Positions 23,743-32,850 of a stretch of DNA of 64,000 nt are shown piece by piece. Both the position numbers and the translations under genes were made by a program. This DNA is from Halopelagius inordinatus (GTDB lineage: Archaea; Halobacteriota; Halobacteria; Halobacteriales; Haloferacaceae): assembly GCF_900113245.1 (NCBI RefSeq), contig NZ_FOOQ01000002.1, positions 124,001 to 188,000 of the forward strand. The letters run 5' to 3'. The notes beneath the pieces are model-generated. The model ran no database searches. It worked only from the letters and a program-made list of their open reading frames with translations, and was not told where the DNA came from. Positions within the stretch are counted from its first letter, which is position 1, and each line of letters opens with the position of its first letter.

Positions 23743-26564
23743 TCGTCGTCCGTCGAGACGGCCGGATGCTCCGCCTTCTCGTCGCCGATTTCGTCGAGGA
23801 CGCGAGCGTGGAAGTCTCGGAGGGCCGCGTTCTCGTCTTCGGCGAGGACCACGTCGCTCGCCATGAGCGTCGCGAGGCCGAACGACCGGGGCGTCGGCGA
23901 ATCGACGCGGGTGGACGCCACCTCGATATCGCCCGCCCGCACGTCGCCGAACACCTCTCTCAGCCCCGCCACGTCGAGTTTGTCTTCGAGTATCTCGCGG
24001 TACGTCTCTTCTATCACGGCAAAGGAGTCTAACCCCTGTGCGAACGAGAGGAGCATCTCCGAGGACACCTGCTGTTGGGCGGCGGACTTCTCGTACCCCT
24101 TGTAGCGTTTCAGAATCATGAGCGACCGCGTGGCGTTGATACGGAAGTAGCGCTTCAGGAGGTCCGTCCCGTTCAGCGCGGCCCGCAGGTCGGCGTCGAC
24201 GTCCGCGGGGTCGATATCGGTCACGATGGATTCGATATCCACCTTGCGGTTCAACGGCATCGAGACGGTGAAGCCGTTGTCCGCGACGGCGAGTTGGACG
24301 TTCGTGTCGGCCCGCCGCGAGCAGTGGTACGCGACGAGTCGGGAGAACCCCTCGTTGAACTTCCGCCCGTAGTTCGAGTGGACGTAGAACTGCCGTCGGT
24401 ACTCCTCGCGGTTCAGATGCTCTTCGATGGCGATTCGCTCGTCGGTCGAGACGCTCTCCGTACCGGCGTATCGCACCTGTTCGTCGAACATCCGCGCGAT
24501 GGCGCGGACGCTGTTTTCGTCCAACGGGAACCCGCGAAGCCACTCGCGGGCCGCCGGTCGCCCGCCGTTCTCCAAGCGCTCTACCAGCGTTCGCTGGAAC
24601 GACGTAATCTCGCGCCCCAGGTCGTAGGAGAGAGGAAGTCGTTCTGAGAACCACGACGGCACCGTGGGCCGGGCACTCGTCCGGTCGACGTACACCTTCG
24701 ACCCGCGGCGGTAGCGGTACTCGAAGTGGTCGCCGCCGAGGACGAACACGTCGCCTTTCTCTAAGGTGTCGAGGTAGTTCTCGTCTAAGTTGCCGACCCA
24801 CTCGCCGGACCCGCGCGTCTTCACGTCGCAGGTGAACGAGTCGGGGATGGTGCCGACGTTCGTCATGTAGATGACCCGCGCGAGTCGTCCGCGCTTGCCT
24901 ATCAACCGCTCTCCCACGTCGAACTCCTCGTAGTGGTGTTCGCCGTCGGGCGGGTCGTTCGCGTCGCGCCACACCTTCGCGTAGACGTTCTTCTCCTCCA
25001 GTCCGCCGTAGTCGGCGGTGAGATAGCGGAATAGCTGTTCGAACTCCTCGTCGCCGAAGTTCCGGTACGGATACGCCCGCGTCAGCGTCCGCCGCACGTC
25101 CGCCTCGCGTATCGGCCCGTTTATCGCCATCCCGTATACGTGTTGTGCGGCGACGTCGCGGGCGTTCTCGGGGACGAACACCCGGTCTACGAACCCCTCT
25201 TCGGCCTTCTTCAGCATCACCGCGCACTCGACGAGTTCGTCTCTGTCGAGGGCGATGACCCGCCCTTCGACGGTCTGACCGAGCCTGTGACCCGACCGAC
25301 CGACGCGTTGGAGCAGCGAGGCGACGGATTTGGGCGACCCCACCTGTATCACCAAGTCGATGTGCGGCATGTCGATGCCGAGTTCGAGACTCGTCGAGGT
25401 GGTCACCACGTCCAACTCGCCGTCTTTCAACTGCGATTCTATCTGCTGTCTGCGCTCTTTCGAGAGGCTACCGTGGTGACAGCCCGAGTTCTCCTCGTTG
25501 TAGCCGTCGTACTCCTCGCGGAGGTTGTGGAGGACGCGTTCTGCCCCCGACCGGGTGTTCGTGAACACGAGCGTGTTCGTGTGCGACCGCACGAGTTCGT
25601 CCACCCGGTCGTAGAAGCGCGACTGGACCACGTCGTGCGGCGCGTCTATCAGGTCGTCCGTCGGACACTCGAGTTGGAGGTCGAAATCGCGGACGAATCG
25701 CGTGTCCACGAGTTCGTAGTCGCGGGTCGCTCCCGAATCGTCGCCAGACTGCGTCTGGCTGCCCGACGAGTTCCGCTCGTCGATGTCTTGTCCGACGAGG
25801 AACTCCCCCATCGTCGAGAGCGGTTCGACGGTCGCAGAACAGCCGATTCGGGTGGGGGACTCGCGTGTGAGATTCTCCAGTCGTTCGAGAGAGACAGACA
25901 GATGCGTGCCGCGTTTGTTCTCCGCGAGGCTGTGTATCTCGTCGACGACGACGTACTCGACGGTGCGGAGTTTCTCCTTGAACTTCGGTGAGTTCAGCAG
26001 GATAGAGAGCGTCTCGGGCGTCGTGTTGAGGATGTGCGGCGTCTCCGAGAGCATCTTTCGGCGGGCGGCGTCGTCGGTGTCGCCGTGGCGGATGGCGTGG
26101 CGGATGTCCACCGCGTCGCCTCTCTCGTCCATCCTGTCTGTGATGCCCGAAAGCGGTTCCGTGAGGTTCCGGTGGATGTCGTTCGCGAGCGATTTCAGCG
26201 GCGAGATATAGAGGCAGTAGACCGAGTTCTCCAAGCCGTCTTCTCGCTCTCTGTCCCGCCGGAACAGTTCGTTTATGATGGCCGTGAACGAGGCGAGCGT
26301 CTTTCCGGACCCGGTCGGAGCGCAGATGAGCGCGTTCTGTCGGTCGTCTATGAGGGGAATCGCCTCGCGTTGCGGCGGCGTGAAAAAGCCGCCGTTGCCC
26401 TCGACGTACCGACCGAACTGCGCTACCCACCACTCTCGAACCGACGGTTCCAGTCTCTCCAAGACGGCTTCGTCCTCGATTCCGACCGTCTCGGGGTCGA
26501 AGTCGTACGGGTCGTCGGCGTCCGCCGCGGCCGCCGCGAGGAGTTCTCGTCCGCGCCCACTCAT
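23739..26564 (-). CDS. Lhr-like ATP-dependent DEAD/DEAH helicase
   Basis: Large SF2 helicase of about 941 aa, likely in DNA repair. Motifs in order: Q-like FFTPPQREAIPLI (about 60-72), Walker A APTGSGKT (82-89), VVDEIHSLA (motif II), CSATVEP (motif III), GCHHGSLSKE, LELGIDMPHIDLVIQVGSPK and VGRSGHRLGQ (motif VI). A winged-helix and Lhr-core-like C-terminal half follows. The ATG at 26564 opens the conserved region, and a minus-strand CACTTACCCC is centred about 28 nt upstream of it. The open frame extends 96 residues further but is Arg/Pro-rich and not protein-like. Confidence 0.92.
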   Translation of the reverse strand: MSGRGRELLAAAAADADDPYDFDPETVGIEDEAVLERLEPSVREWWVAQFGRYVEGNGGFFTPPQREAIPLIDDRQNALICAPTGSGKTLASFTAIINELFRRDREREDGLENSVYCLYISPLKSLANDIHRNLTEPLSGITDRMDERGDAVDIRHAIRHGDTDDAARRKMLSETPHILNTTPETLSILLNSPKFKEKLRTVEYVVVDEIHSLAENKRGTHLSVSLERLENLTRESPTRIGCSATVEPLSTMGEFLVGQDIDERNSSGSQTQSGDDSGATRDYELVDTRFVRDFDLQLECPTDDLIDAPHDVVQSRFYDRVDELVRSHTNTLVFTNTRSGAERVLHNLREEYDGYNEENSGCHHGSLSKERRQQIESQLKDGELDVVTTSTSLELGIDMPHIDLVIQVGSPKSVASLLQRVGRSGHRLGQTVEGRVIALDRDELVECAVMLKKAEEGFVDRVFVPENARDVAAQHVYGMAINGPIREADVRRTLTRAYPYRNFGDEEFEQLFRYLTADYGGLEEKNVYAKVWRDANDPPDGEHHYEEFDVGERLIGKRGRLARVIYMTNVGTIPDSFTCDVKTRGSGEWVGNLDENYLDTLEKGDVFVLGGDHFEYRYRRGSKVYVDRTSARPTVPSWFSERLPLSYDLGREITSFQRTLVERLENGGRPAAREWLRGFPLDENSVRAIARMFDEQVRYAGTESVSTDERIAIEEHLNREEYRRQFYVHSNYGRKFNEGFSRLVAYHCSRRADTNVQLAVADNGFTVSMPLNRKVDIESIVTDIDPADVDADLRAALNGTDLLKRYFRINATRSLMILKRYKGYEKSAAQQQVSSEMLLSFAQGLDSFAVIEETYREILEDKLDVAGLREVFGDVRAGDIEVASTRVDSPTPRSFGLATLMASDVVLAEDENAALRDFHARVLDEIGDEKAEHPAVSTDDD

Positions 26565-26715
26565 CACCGAAGAGAGGGGCGCGAGGGGTAAGTGGGTTGT
26601 GTCGCGCGCCGGTCGAACGCGGAGTTCGAGCCCGGAACGCGGCCGAAATACGCCGTCCGGCGTCCGTCGGTCGATACCCCGAACGCCTAACCGCGCGGTG
26701 AGAGTAGACGGACGC

Positions 26716-27468
26716 ATGCGCGTCACGTTTCTCGGAACCGGGAGCGCGATGCCCCTCCCGGACCGCGCCCAGACCGGACTCCTCCTCGAATCGGACGACA
26801 GAGCGCTCCTCGTCGACTGCGGGAGCGGCGTCCTCGGTCGACTCAGCGCCACCGACGCGGGGTACGAGGGCGTCGGAACGGTCCTTCTGACCCACCACCA
26901 CCTCGACCACGTCTCGGACCTCTTTTCGCTCTTGAAAGCGCGGTGGTTGGCCGGCGAGGAGCATCTCGAAGTCGTCGGCCCCGAGGGGACGAAGTCGCTC
27001 GTGGACGGCCTGTTGGACGTCCACGACTACCTCCAGGGTCGGATGGACCTCACGGTGCGGGAGGTGACCGCCGGAGGCGACTCCTTCGAGGTGGCCGGAT
27101 TCGAAATCGAGGCGATGGAGACGCGGCACTCGGTTCCGTGTCTCGCGTATCGGTTCAGCGGAGACGAGGGGTCGGAGGAGTTCGTCTTCTCGGGCGATTC
27201 GGAGGCGTTCGAGGGACTCGCGAACTTCGCAGAGGGCGCGGCCGTCCTCGCGCACGACTGTTCGTTCCCCGACGACGTGGACGTGTCGAATCACCCGACG
27301 CCGTCGCAGTTGGGCGAGGCTCTCGCCGGGCACGACATCGGACGGGTGTACCTCACGCATCTGTACCCGCACACCGAGGGCAGACACGAGGAGATGCTCG
27401 ATTCGATAGGGTCGGCGTACGACGGCGACGTTCGGTTCGCGCGCGACGGTCTGCGGGTGGACATCTGA
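26716..27468 (+). CDS. MBL-fold metallohydrolase (RNase Z-like)
   Basis: A 250-aa metallo-beta-lactamase fold protein. It starts MRVTFLGTGSAMPLPDRAQT and contains LLTHHHLDHVSDLF (about 56-69) with the HxHxDH metal motif, METRHSVPCLAYRF, FVFSGDSEAF and LAHDCSFPD. YLTHLYPHTE near the end gives the last His ligand. The layout resembles RNase Z/beta-CASP-free hydrolases; whether it processes tRNA ends or is a general phosphodiesterase cannot be said. It probably is leaderless (CCTAACC centred about 27 nt upstream) and diverges from the Lhr-like gene. Confidence 0.87.
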   Translation: MRVTFLGTGSAMPLPDRAQTGLLLESDDRALLVDCGSGVLGRLSATDAGYEGVGTVLLTHHHLDHVSDLFSLLKARWLAGEEHLEVVGPEGTKSLVDGLLDVHDYLQGRMDLTVREVTAGGDSFEVAGFEIEAMETRHSVPCLAYRFSGDEGSEEFVFSGDSEAFEGLANFAEGAAVLAHDCSFPDDVDVSNHPTPSQLGEALAGHDIGRVYLTHLYPHTEGRHEEMLDSIGSAYDGDVRFARDGLRVDI

Positions 27469-27506
27469 CCTGAAAGTACTTGTGCGGCGACGGGAACGGA
27501 CGAACC

Positions 27507-28121
27507 GTGAACCGCCGCACGTACCTCGCCGCCCTCCCCCTCGTCGCGTCCGCGACGGCCGGATGTCTCGGCTCCGTCGGGTCGCCTCCGTTCTCCGACT
27601 CTCACCCCGACCGCAGCGTCGCGCTCTCCGCCGTCGATTCCCTGCCCGACGATATCGGGTTCACCGTCGACGCGGCGGTGAGCGTCTCTGACGTGACGGA
27701 GCGACACCCCGCCGAGGTCGTCCTCACCGCGACGAACGAGGGCCAACGGCGCGACGTGAGCGTCGGGACGGAGATGTGCCACCCGTTCGACCGCTCCGAC
27801 GGACGGAGCGAGAACGGGGGTCTGTGGCTCTATCCGGCCGACGACGAACCCGACGACCGGGTCGAGGGGCGGTGGGAGTACGACGCCGACGGCCCGGTGG
27901 GCTACCCCGCCTACGGGTGTACCGGACGGACGTGGGACGCCGGCGAGTTCCGGGAGTACGTCTACGCGGTGTGGGACGACTTCGAGACGGAGGGGTACCA
28001 CGAACCCGGAACGTACCGCTGGGAACATCTCGTCACCGTCGCGCCGCCGGAGAGCCATCTGGACGGGGAGGCGACGGCCGAAGCGACGTGGGCGTTCGAG
28101 TTGACCGTCGAGGACGCCTGA
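27507..28121 (+). CDS. Predicted Tat-exported lipoprotein, unknown function
   Basis: About 204 aa. The N-terminus VNRRTYLAALPLVASATAGC has a twin-arginine pair, a hydrophobic stretch and a lipobox-like ATAGC, so it is probably exported by Tat and anchored by lipid at the Cys (about 20). The rest is a beta-rich domain resembling the proteinase inhibitor-type (BsuPI-like) Ig folds, with segments such as VVLTATNEGQRRDVSVGTEM. I chose GTG at 27507 over GTG 27480: the AAGTACTT box near 27478 is about 29 nt before it, and the Tat motif starts there. Confidence 0.75.
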   Translation: MNRRTYLAALPLVASATAGCLGSVGSPPFSDSHPDRSVALSAVDSLPDDIGFTVDAAVSVSDVTERHPAEVVLTATNEGQRRDVSVGTEMCHPFDRSDGRSENGGLWLYPADDEPDDRVEGRWEYDADGPVGYPAYGCTGRTWDAGEFREYVYAVWDDFETEGYHEPGTYRWEHLVTVAPPESHLDGEATAEATWAFELTVEDA

Positions 28122-28257
28122 CGCTCCCGCGGTAACCGGAGAGTCGGCCTCGTTACGTAGCTGTTCGGGCTGAACGATAGTGGCGACGGCTATTGCTGCG
28201 GAAGACACTTCTCAGAAGGCCCGAAAACGTTCGTCCGTCCGGACGACGCTCTCACCC

Positions 28258-28476
28258 ATGCCCTCCGTAATTCCCGGTTATTCGACTCGCACGAAGGTAA
28301 TCCAACTCGGATTCTGGATACTCGTCCTCTCCGAGTTCGTGAACGCCGTGCGGGGATACCGTACCGTGGTCACTTTCGCCGGTGCCGTCGTCGGTGGTAC
28401 GATTATCGCCGGTGTGGTCGTCGTGGCGGTCATCGACCGTTTCGACCTGTGGCCGTCACTCGATGTCCGTTTCTGA
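28258..28476 (+). CDS. Small membrane protein, unknown function
   Basis: A 72-aa protein with two hydrophobic segments: VIQLGFWILVLSEFVNAV (about 14-31) and TFAGAVVGGTIIAGVVVVAVI (about 39-59). It ends in a short polar tail. No family is recognised. GAAAACGTTCG, centred about 28 nt before the ATG at 28258, supports a leaderless start. An in-frame start at 28180 would add 26 residues without protein-like composition. Confidence 0.65.
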   Translation: MPSVIPGYSTRTKVIQLGFWILVLSEFVNAVRGYRTVVTFAGAVVGGTIIAGVVVVAVIDRFDLWPSLDVRF

Positions 28477-28570
28477 CGCCGCTGCGAGTGACGAAAGCGC
28501 ATCGCGAACGGCCGGCACGGGACGACGCCGGGAACGTCGGAGACGGCTCTCTCGAACGGACGTCCGACCG

Positions 28571-29338
28571 CTACCCGCGAATCACGGTGCCCGCGTCCTC
28601 GCCCGCCAAGAAGTCAGAGAGCGAGTCGGGGCCGAACACGTGTGCCGGCGCGCCGAGTTCCAACAGGGCGCGCACCTTCGCGGCCATCCCGCCGGTCACG
28701 TCCGTCGCGTCGGACTCGCCGAGGGCGTCGGCGGCGTCCGAAAACGCCGTAATCTCCGGGATGACCTCCCGGTTCTCGTCGTAGACGCCCGGAACGGTCG
28801 AACAGAGACCCACCCTGTCGGCCGAGAGGCCGCGGGCGAGTCGCGTCACGAGTTCGTCGCCGCTTACGACCGTCGCGCCCTCGCCCGCGTGCGCGACCAC
28901 GTCGCCGTGGAGAACGGGGACGAACCCCTCGCCGAGCATCGCCGCCGTCGAATCGAGGGGAAGCGAGAGGACGGCGTCCCCGTCTCGCGCGCCCGCAGAG
29001 AGGGGGTGAACCGGAAGCGCGGGCACGCCCGCGTCCTGCAGTCGGCCGACGACGGCGTCGTTGAGGCGGCGCATGGCGTCGTGAATCTCGTAGACGCCGC
29101 GGGCGTCGCGCGTCCCCGCGGTGGAACTGACGCCGTGTCTCTCGGCGTTGTGGTGGCCGAAACTCCCGCCGCCGTGGACGACGACGAGGCTCTCTACCCC
29201 GGCCGCCGCTATCGTCGAGACGGCGGCGTCGAGTGCCGCCTCGTCCAGCGTCTCCGGCGAATCCTTCTCCGTGACGACGCTCCCGCCGAGTTTGAGAACG
29301 ACCGGCGCGGGCGATTCGGTCGAGGGCGACGACGGCAT
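28571..29338 (-). CDS. Isopentenyl phosphate kinase
   Basis: Phosphorylates isopentenyl phosphate to isopentenyl diphosphate in the archaeal mevalonate route. The 255-aa amino acid kinase fold shows LKLGGSVVTEKDSPETLDEA (about 15-34), the VVHGGGSFGHHNAERHGV region with the family's catalytic His (about 60), the TVPGVYDENREV loop, and DVTGGMAAKVRALLELG near the end. The start is 3 nt from the stop of the mevalonate kinase gene, so the two are one operon feeding archaeal lipid synthesis. Confidence 0.95.
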   Translation of the reverse strand: MPSSPSTESPAPVVLKLGGSVVTEKDSPETLDEAALDAAVSTIAAAGVESLVVVHGGGSFGHHNAERHGVSSTAGTRDARGVYEIHDAMRRLNDAVVGRLQDAGVPALPVHPLSAGARDGDAVLSLPLDSTAAMLGEGFVPVLHGDVVAHAGEGATVVSGDELVTRLARGLSADRVGLCSTVPGVYDENREVIPEITAFSDAADALGESDATDVTGGMAAKVRALLELGAPAHVFGPDSLSDFLAGEDAGTVIRG

Positions 29339-29341
29339 CGT

Positions 29342-30358
29342 CTACGCCTCCTCCACGCGGACGCCCTCTCTGTCGAGTTCCGCGCGGAAGGCGTTCTCGC
29401 ATTCGGCCGTGTAGCGAAGCGCCGTCTCCGTCTCTCGCGTGTCGTCGAGGGCGACGATGCATCCGCCGCCGCCCGCGCCGGTGAGTTTCGCGCCGTGCGC
29501 GCCCGCCTCGCGGGCGGCCCAGACCATGTTGTCCAGCGTCCGCGAGGAGACGCCGAGCGCTTCCAACAGACCGTGGTCGAAGTTCATCAGGCGACCGAGT
29601 TCGGTCAACAGGTCCTCGGTCGGGTCCGCACCCGGGTCCGCCGCCGACAGAAGCGTCTCGCCGCGTCGGACGATGTCGCCGATGTTCTCTACGGTGTCCG
29701 CGGCGAAGCCGTACTCCTCGCGCAGGGCGCGGACGCCGGCGACGAGTTCGCCCGTGTCGCCCGCGCCGCCGTCGAATCCGACGACGAACGGGAGGTTCGG
29801 CGTATCGATGCGGCGGCAGTCGTCGCCCTCGATGCGGACGGCCCCGCCCATCGTCGAACAGAACGTGTCGGCGCGGGACGCCTCGCCGTCTTGCACCTCG
29901 TACTCGGCGCGGTACGCTCGGTCCGCGAGTTCCGTCTTCTCCAGTTCGACGCCGAGTTCGCGCGTCGCGGCGTCGATACCGGCGACGACGACGGCGGCCG
30001 AAGAGCCGAGTCCCGCGCCGAGGGGGATGTCGCTCTCGATTGTCACGTCGAACCCGGCGTCGGGCGCGTCGGCGGCGTCGCGGGCCTGTTCGACCGCCGC
30101 GTCGATGTAGCCGGTGGCGGCGTCGAGAAGCGACGCGGGCACGTCCACGTCCGGTCGCCTGTCCGCGGTGCCGCCGTACTCGACTGTGAACCCGTCGAGG
30201 CTCAGGTCGCTGGCTTCGACGCGGATACGGTCGTCGTCGCGCGCCTCCACGGTCACTGCGGCCCGTCGCTCTACGGCGCACGGGACCGCCGGTTCCCCGT
30301 AGACGACTGCGTGCTCCCCGAACAGGTAGACCTTCCCGGGAGCGCTGGAGACGGTCAT
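29342..30358 (-). CDS. mvk: Mevalonate kinase
   Basis: Phosphorylates mevalonate at the start of the isoprenoid pathway used for archaeal lipids. GHMP kinase family, 338 aa: SSAPGKVYLFGEHAVVYGEP (about 4-23), the ATP loop DIPLGAGLGSSAAVVVAGID (about 110-129), DTFCSTMGG, and KLTGAGGGGCIVAL near residue 290-304. A minus-strand CTTAAG box near 30388 lies about 30 nt upstream of the ATG. It is first gene of the mvk-ipk pair. In many archaea this pair directly follows rps2, whereas here it lies about 12 kb away in the opposite orientation. Confidence 0.96.
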   Translation of the reverse strand: MTVSSAPGKVYLFGEHAVVYGEPAVPCAVERRAAVTVEARDDDRIRVEASDLSLDGFTVEYGGTADRRPDVDVPASLLDAATGYIDAAVEQARDAADAPDAGFDVTIESDIPLGAGLGSSAAVVVAGIDAATRELGVELEKTELADRAYRAEYEVQDGEASRADTFCSTMGGAVRIEGDDCRRIDTPNLPFVVGFDGGAGDTGELVAGVRALREEYGFAADTVENIGDIVRRGETLLSAADPGADPTEDLLTELGRLMNFDHGLLEALGVSSRTLDNMVWAAREAGAHGAKLTGAGGGGCIVALDDTRETETALRYTAECENAFRAELDREGVRVEEA

Positions 30359-30425
30359 GTTCGTGGAATTTCACGGCCGCCGCTTAAGACTATCCGACCG
30401 AGTCGGGGGCGGCGTCGTCGCGCCG

Positions 30426-30431
30426 AAAAAA
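30426..30431 (-). terminator. T-run terminator of the 30476-30901 gene
   Basis: Six consecutive T on the minus strand inside CGCTTTTTTCGG, 44 nt past the stop of the upstream minus-strand gene. Short T-runs are usual archaeal terminators. Confidence 0.5.
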
Positions 30432-30475
30432 GCGGGATCGAACGATGCGGGTCCGACCGACCGGGCGTCGCCGAG

Positions 30476-30901
30476 TTACTGGCCGGACTCGACGTCCATC
30501 TCCGAGAGGTCGTCGAGTTCGTCGAGTTCTTCGGCGTCCTCGTCGCTTCCGCCCAGAAGCGTTCGCACCGCGACGGCCAACACGGCGAGAGCGACGAGAC
30601 CGAGAAGCGGAACGGCCTTTCCGCCGCCGGACTCCGAATCGGCGTCGGCGTCGGCGTCGAATCCGGAGTCGTCGGCCTCGAACTCGGACTCCTCTGACTC
30701 TTCAGACTCGAACTCGGAGTCGTCGGACTCGGAGTCGTCGTCGCCCTTCTCGGTTATGCTGCCGATTTCGAGGCTGGGCGACCCCGAGGAGTCCTCGGAG
30801 TCGTCCTTTCCTTTCCGACCGCCGATGAACGGCGCTTCGTTGCTCGCGTTGAACGACGTCCCTTCCGGAAGATTGATCTCGAAAAACGTGATGTCTACCA
30901 T
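30476..30901 (-). CDS. Acidic single-pass membrane protein, unknown function
   Basis: A 141-aa protein. Residues 1-30 form a small ordered part (VDITFFEINLPEGTSFN). The middle (about 33-93) is extremely rich in Asp, Glu and Ser. A hydrophobic segment AVPLLGLVALAVLAVAVRTLL (about 96-116) is followed by an acidic tail. The polar part could lie outside the cell or in the cytoplasm; no signal peptide is visible, so the topology is a guess. It is a single gene between mvk and the M42 peptidase. Confidence 0.72.
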   Translation of the reverse strand: MVDITFFEINLPEGTSFNASNEAPFIGGRKGKDDSEDSSGSPSLEIGSITEKGDDDSESDDSEFESEESEESEFEADDSGFDADADADSESGGGKAVPLLGLVALAVLAVAVRTLLGGSDEDAEELDELDDLSEMDVESGQ

Positions 30902-30983
30902 AGCAATATCACTACGCCGACAAGTGTCTTAGAGGTTGTGCCCGACCGGTGCGTTAATCCCCCGTTTCTTCGAACCGTCTCTC

Positions 30984-32069
30984 ATGGACGACGAGCGACG
31001 AGCGTTCCTCGACGACCTGTTGACGACGCCGAGTCCCTCCGGGTTCGAGACTCGCGGCCAACGCGTCTGGGTGGACTACGTCGAACAGTTCGCGGACGAG
31101 GTCGTGATCGACGCTTACGGTAACGCCGTCGCGGTTCACCAGGGGGCCGACGACGCCCCCGAAATCGCATTCACCGGACACGCCGACGAAATCGGCTACA
31201 TCGTCCGCGACGTGACGGACGACGGGTTCCTCCGCATCGGTCCCATCGGCGGCGCGGACCGGACCGTCTCGCAGGGGCAACACGTGACCGTCCACGCCGC
31301 CGTAGGCGGTGAAAGAACGGAAACGGAGGGCGTCCCGGGCGTCGTCGGGCAGACGGCTATCCACCTCCGAGAGCAAGGCGAGGAGTCCTACGAGGACTTA
31401 GAAGAGCAGTTCGTGGACGTGGGAGCCGAGAGCGAGGCGGAAGCGACGGACCTCGTGGAAGTCGGCGACCCCGTCACGGTCGAGACGCGCGTCCGCGACC
31501 TGCACGGGACGCGCGTCGCCGCCCGGGGGATGGACAACCGCGTCGGGACGTGGGCCGCCGCCGCGGGTCTCCGCCACGCCGTCGAATCCGATGCCGAGGC
31601 GACCGTGTACGCCGTGAGCACCGTCCAAGAGGAGGTGGGCGTACAGGGCGCGAAGATGGTCGGCTACGACCTCGACCCCGACGCCGTCGTCGCCGTGGAC
31701 GTGACGCACGCGACGGACAACCCGGACGTTCCGGGCAAACGCAAAGGCCCCGTCGAACTCGGCGGCGGTCCAGTCGTCTCTCGCGGGAGCGCGAACCACC
31801 CCGCCGTCGTGTCTCTCGCGCGAACGGCCGCGGAGTCGGCGGACGTTCCGGTCCAACTGCAGGCGACTGGCATCCGGACGGGAACGGACGCCGACGCGTT
31901 CTACACCTCCCGAAGCGGCATCCCCTCGTTGAACGTCGGCATCCCGAACCGCTACATGCACACGCCCGTCGAAGTCGTCGATACGGAGGACTTAGACGGC
32001 GTCTCGACGCTTCTGGGCGCGATGGCGGAGGCCGCCGCCGACGCCGCGCCGTTCGAGGTCGAACTCTGA
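30984..32069 (+). CDS. M42 family metallopeptidase (glutamyl aminopeptidase/tetrahedral aminopeptidase type)
   Basis: Cytoplasmic aminopeptidase of 361 aa that trims peptides, with two metal ions. Ligand regions seen: FTGHADEIGYIV (about 64-75; His and Asp), ARGMDNRVGTWAAAAG (Asp, about 178), TVQEEVGVQGA with the catalytic Glu pair (about 214), VDVTHATDNP, and the C-terminal His in NRYMHTPVEVV. The start at 30984 follows a TATA-like GCGTTAATC centred about 28 nt before it. An in-frame start at 30936 lies upstream of that box. The gene stands alone upstream of rpl11. Confidence 0.93.
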   Translation: MDDERRAFLDDLLTTPSPSGFETRGQRVWVDYVEQFADEVVIDAYGNAVAVHQGADDAPEIAFTGHADEIGYIVRDVTDDGFLRIGPIGGADRTVSQGQHVTVHAAVGGERTETEGVPGVVGQTAIHLREQGEESYEDLEEQFVDVGAESEAEATDLVEVGDPVTVETRVRDLHGTRVAARGMDNRVGTWAAAAGLRHAVESDAEATVYAVSTVQEEVGVQGAKMVGYDLDPDAVVAVDVTHATDNPDVPGKRKGPVELGGGPVVSRGSANHPAVVSLARTAAESADVPVQLQATGIRTGTDADAFYTSRSGIPSLNVGIPNRYMHTPVEVVDTEDLDGVSTLLGAMAEAAADAAPFEVEL

Positions 32070-32135
32070 GGCGGCGGTCGCTCCGGGCCGCGTCCCCCGC
32101 CGCTCCCTGTGTCCGTATGGCACGGCCGTTCGCCC

Positions 32136-32158
32136 GAAAGAAAACCGTTAAAAGTCGC
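32136..32158 (+). promoter_or_regulatory. rpl11 promoter block (shared 23-mer)
   Basis: GAAAG followed by AAAACCGTTAAAAGTCGC, ending 18 nt before the rpl11 ATG. The TTAAAA box is centred about 27 nt upstream, so the transcript is probably leaderless. The block matches 36453-36475 at 22 of 23 bases. Confidence 0.7.
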
Positions 32159-32176
32159 CGCTGGGTCCTTTGAGGT

Positions 32177-32656
32177 ATGGCTGGAACTATCGAAGTGCTC
32201 GTTCCCGGCGGGGAGGCCAATCCCGGTCCGCCGCTTGGTCCCGAGCTCGGCCCGACGCCCGTAAACGTGCAAGATGTCGTTCAGGAGATAAACGACCAGA
32301 CCGCCGCATTCGACGGCATGGAGGTCCCCGTCACCGTCGAGTACGACGACGACGGCTCCTTCAGCATCGAAGTCGGCGTCCCGCCGACTGCGGCACTCAT
32401 CAAAGACGAAGCCGGGTTCGACACCGGCTCCGGCGAACCGCAGAAGGACTTCGTCGCCGACCTGAGCGCCGACCAGGTGAAGAAAATCGCGGAGCAGAAA
32501 TCGACCGACCTGCTCGCGTACGACTCGCTCAACGCGGCGAAGGAAGTCGTCGGAACGTGTACGTCTCTCGGCGTCACCATCGAAGGCAACAACCCGCGCG
32601 AGTTCAAGAAGCGCATCGACGACGGCGAGTACGACGACGTCTTCGTCGACGAGTAA
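32177..32656 (+). CDS. rpl11: 50S ribosomal protein uL11
   Basis: Stalk-base protein that with uL10/P1 forms the factor-binding centre (159 aa). Recognised by the N-terminal GGEANPGPPLGPELGPTPVN (about 11-30), the VPPTAALIKDEAGF segment and the C-terminal rRNA-binding part ending REFKKRIDDGEYDDVFVDE. It has its own leaderless promoter and is followed by a hairpin plus T-rich stretch, so it is probably monocistronic. The L1-L10-L12 genes have a separate promoter, as reported for halobacteria. Confidence 0.97.
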   Translation: MAGTIEVLVPGGEANPGPPLGPELGPTPVNVQDVVQEINDQTAAFDGMEVPVTVEYDDDGSFSIEVGVPPTAALIKDEAGFDTGSGEPQKDFVADLSADQVKKIAEQKSTDLLAYDSLNAAKEVVGTCTSLGVTIEGNNPREFKKRIDDGEYDDVFVDE

Positions 32657-32670
32657 CGCTCTCTGCATCT

Positions 32671-32700
32671 CGCTCGGGACCAACGAGCGGTTTTCCTCTT
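32671..32700 (+). terminator. Hairpin and T-rich terminator after rpl11
   Basis: CGCTCG (32671-32676) and CGAGCG (32684-32689) form a 6-bp stem with a 7-nt loop. GTTTTCCTCTT follows immediately. It lies 15 nt after the rpl11 stop, separating it from the next operon. Confidence 0.6.
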
Positions 32701-32850
32701 CGGAACCTTACGCCAGTAGCCGCGCGTCTCTTCGCCGGTGCGCGCCGCTCTGTCTCGCCCGTCGGACGTCGGCTTCGACGTGCGGGACGTTCACACGGAA
32801 ACGGGCGTTTCCGCCGGGAAACCCGCCGAAAACGAGCGATTGCTTCGACG

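Noticed and set aside
25468-27387. A 639-residue minus-strand frame across the helicase and MBL genes
   Set aside because: It is an Arg-rich shadow of the Lhr-like helicase and of the divergent MBL gene, without protein-like composition in its second half.
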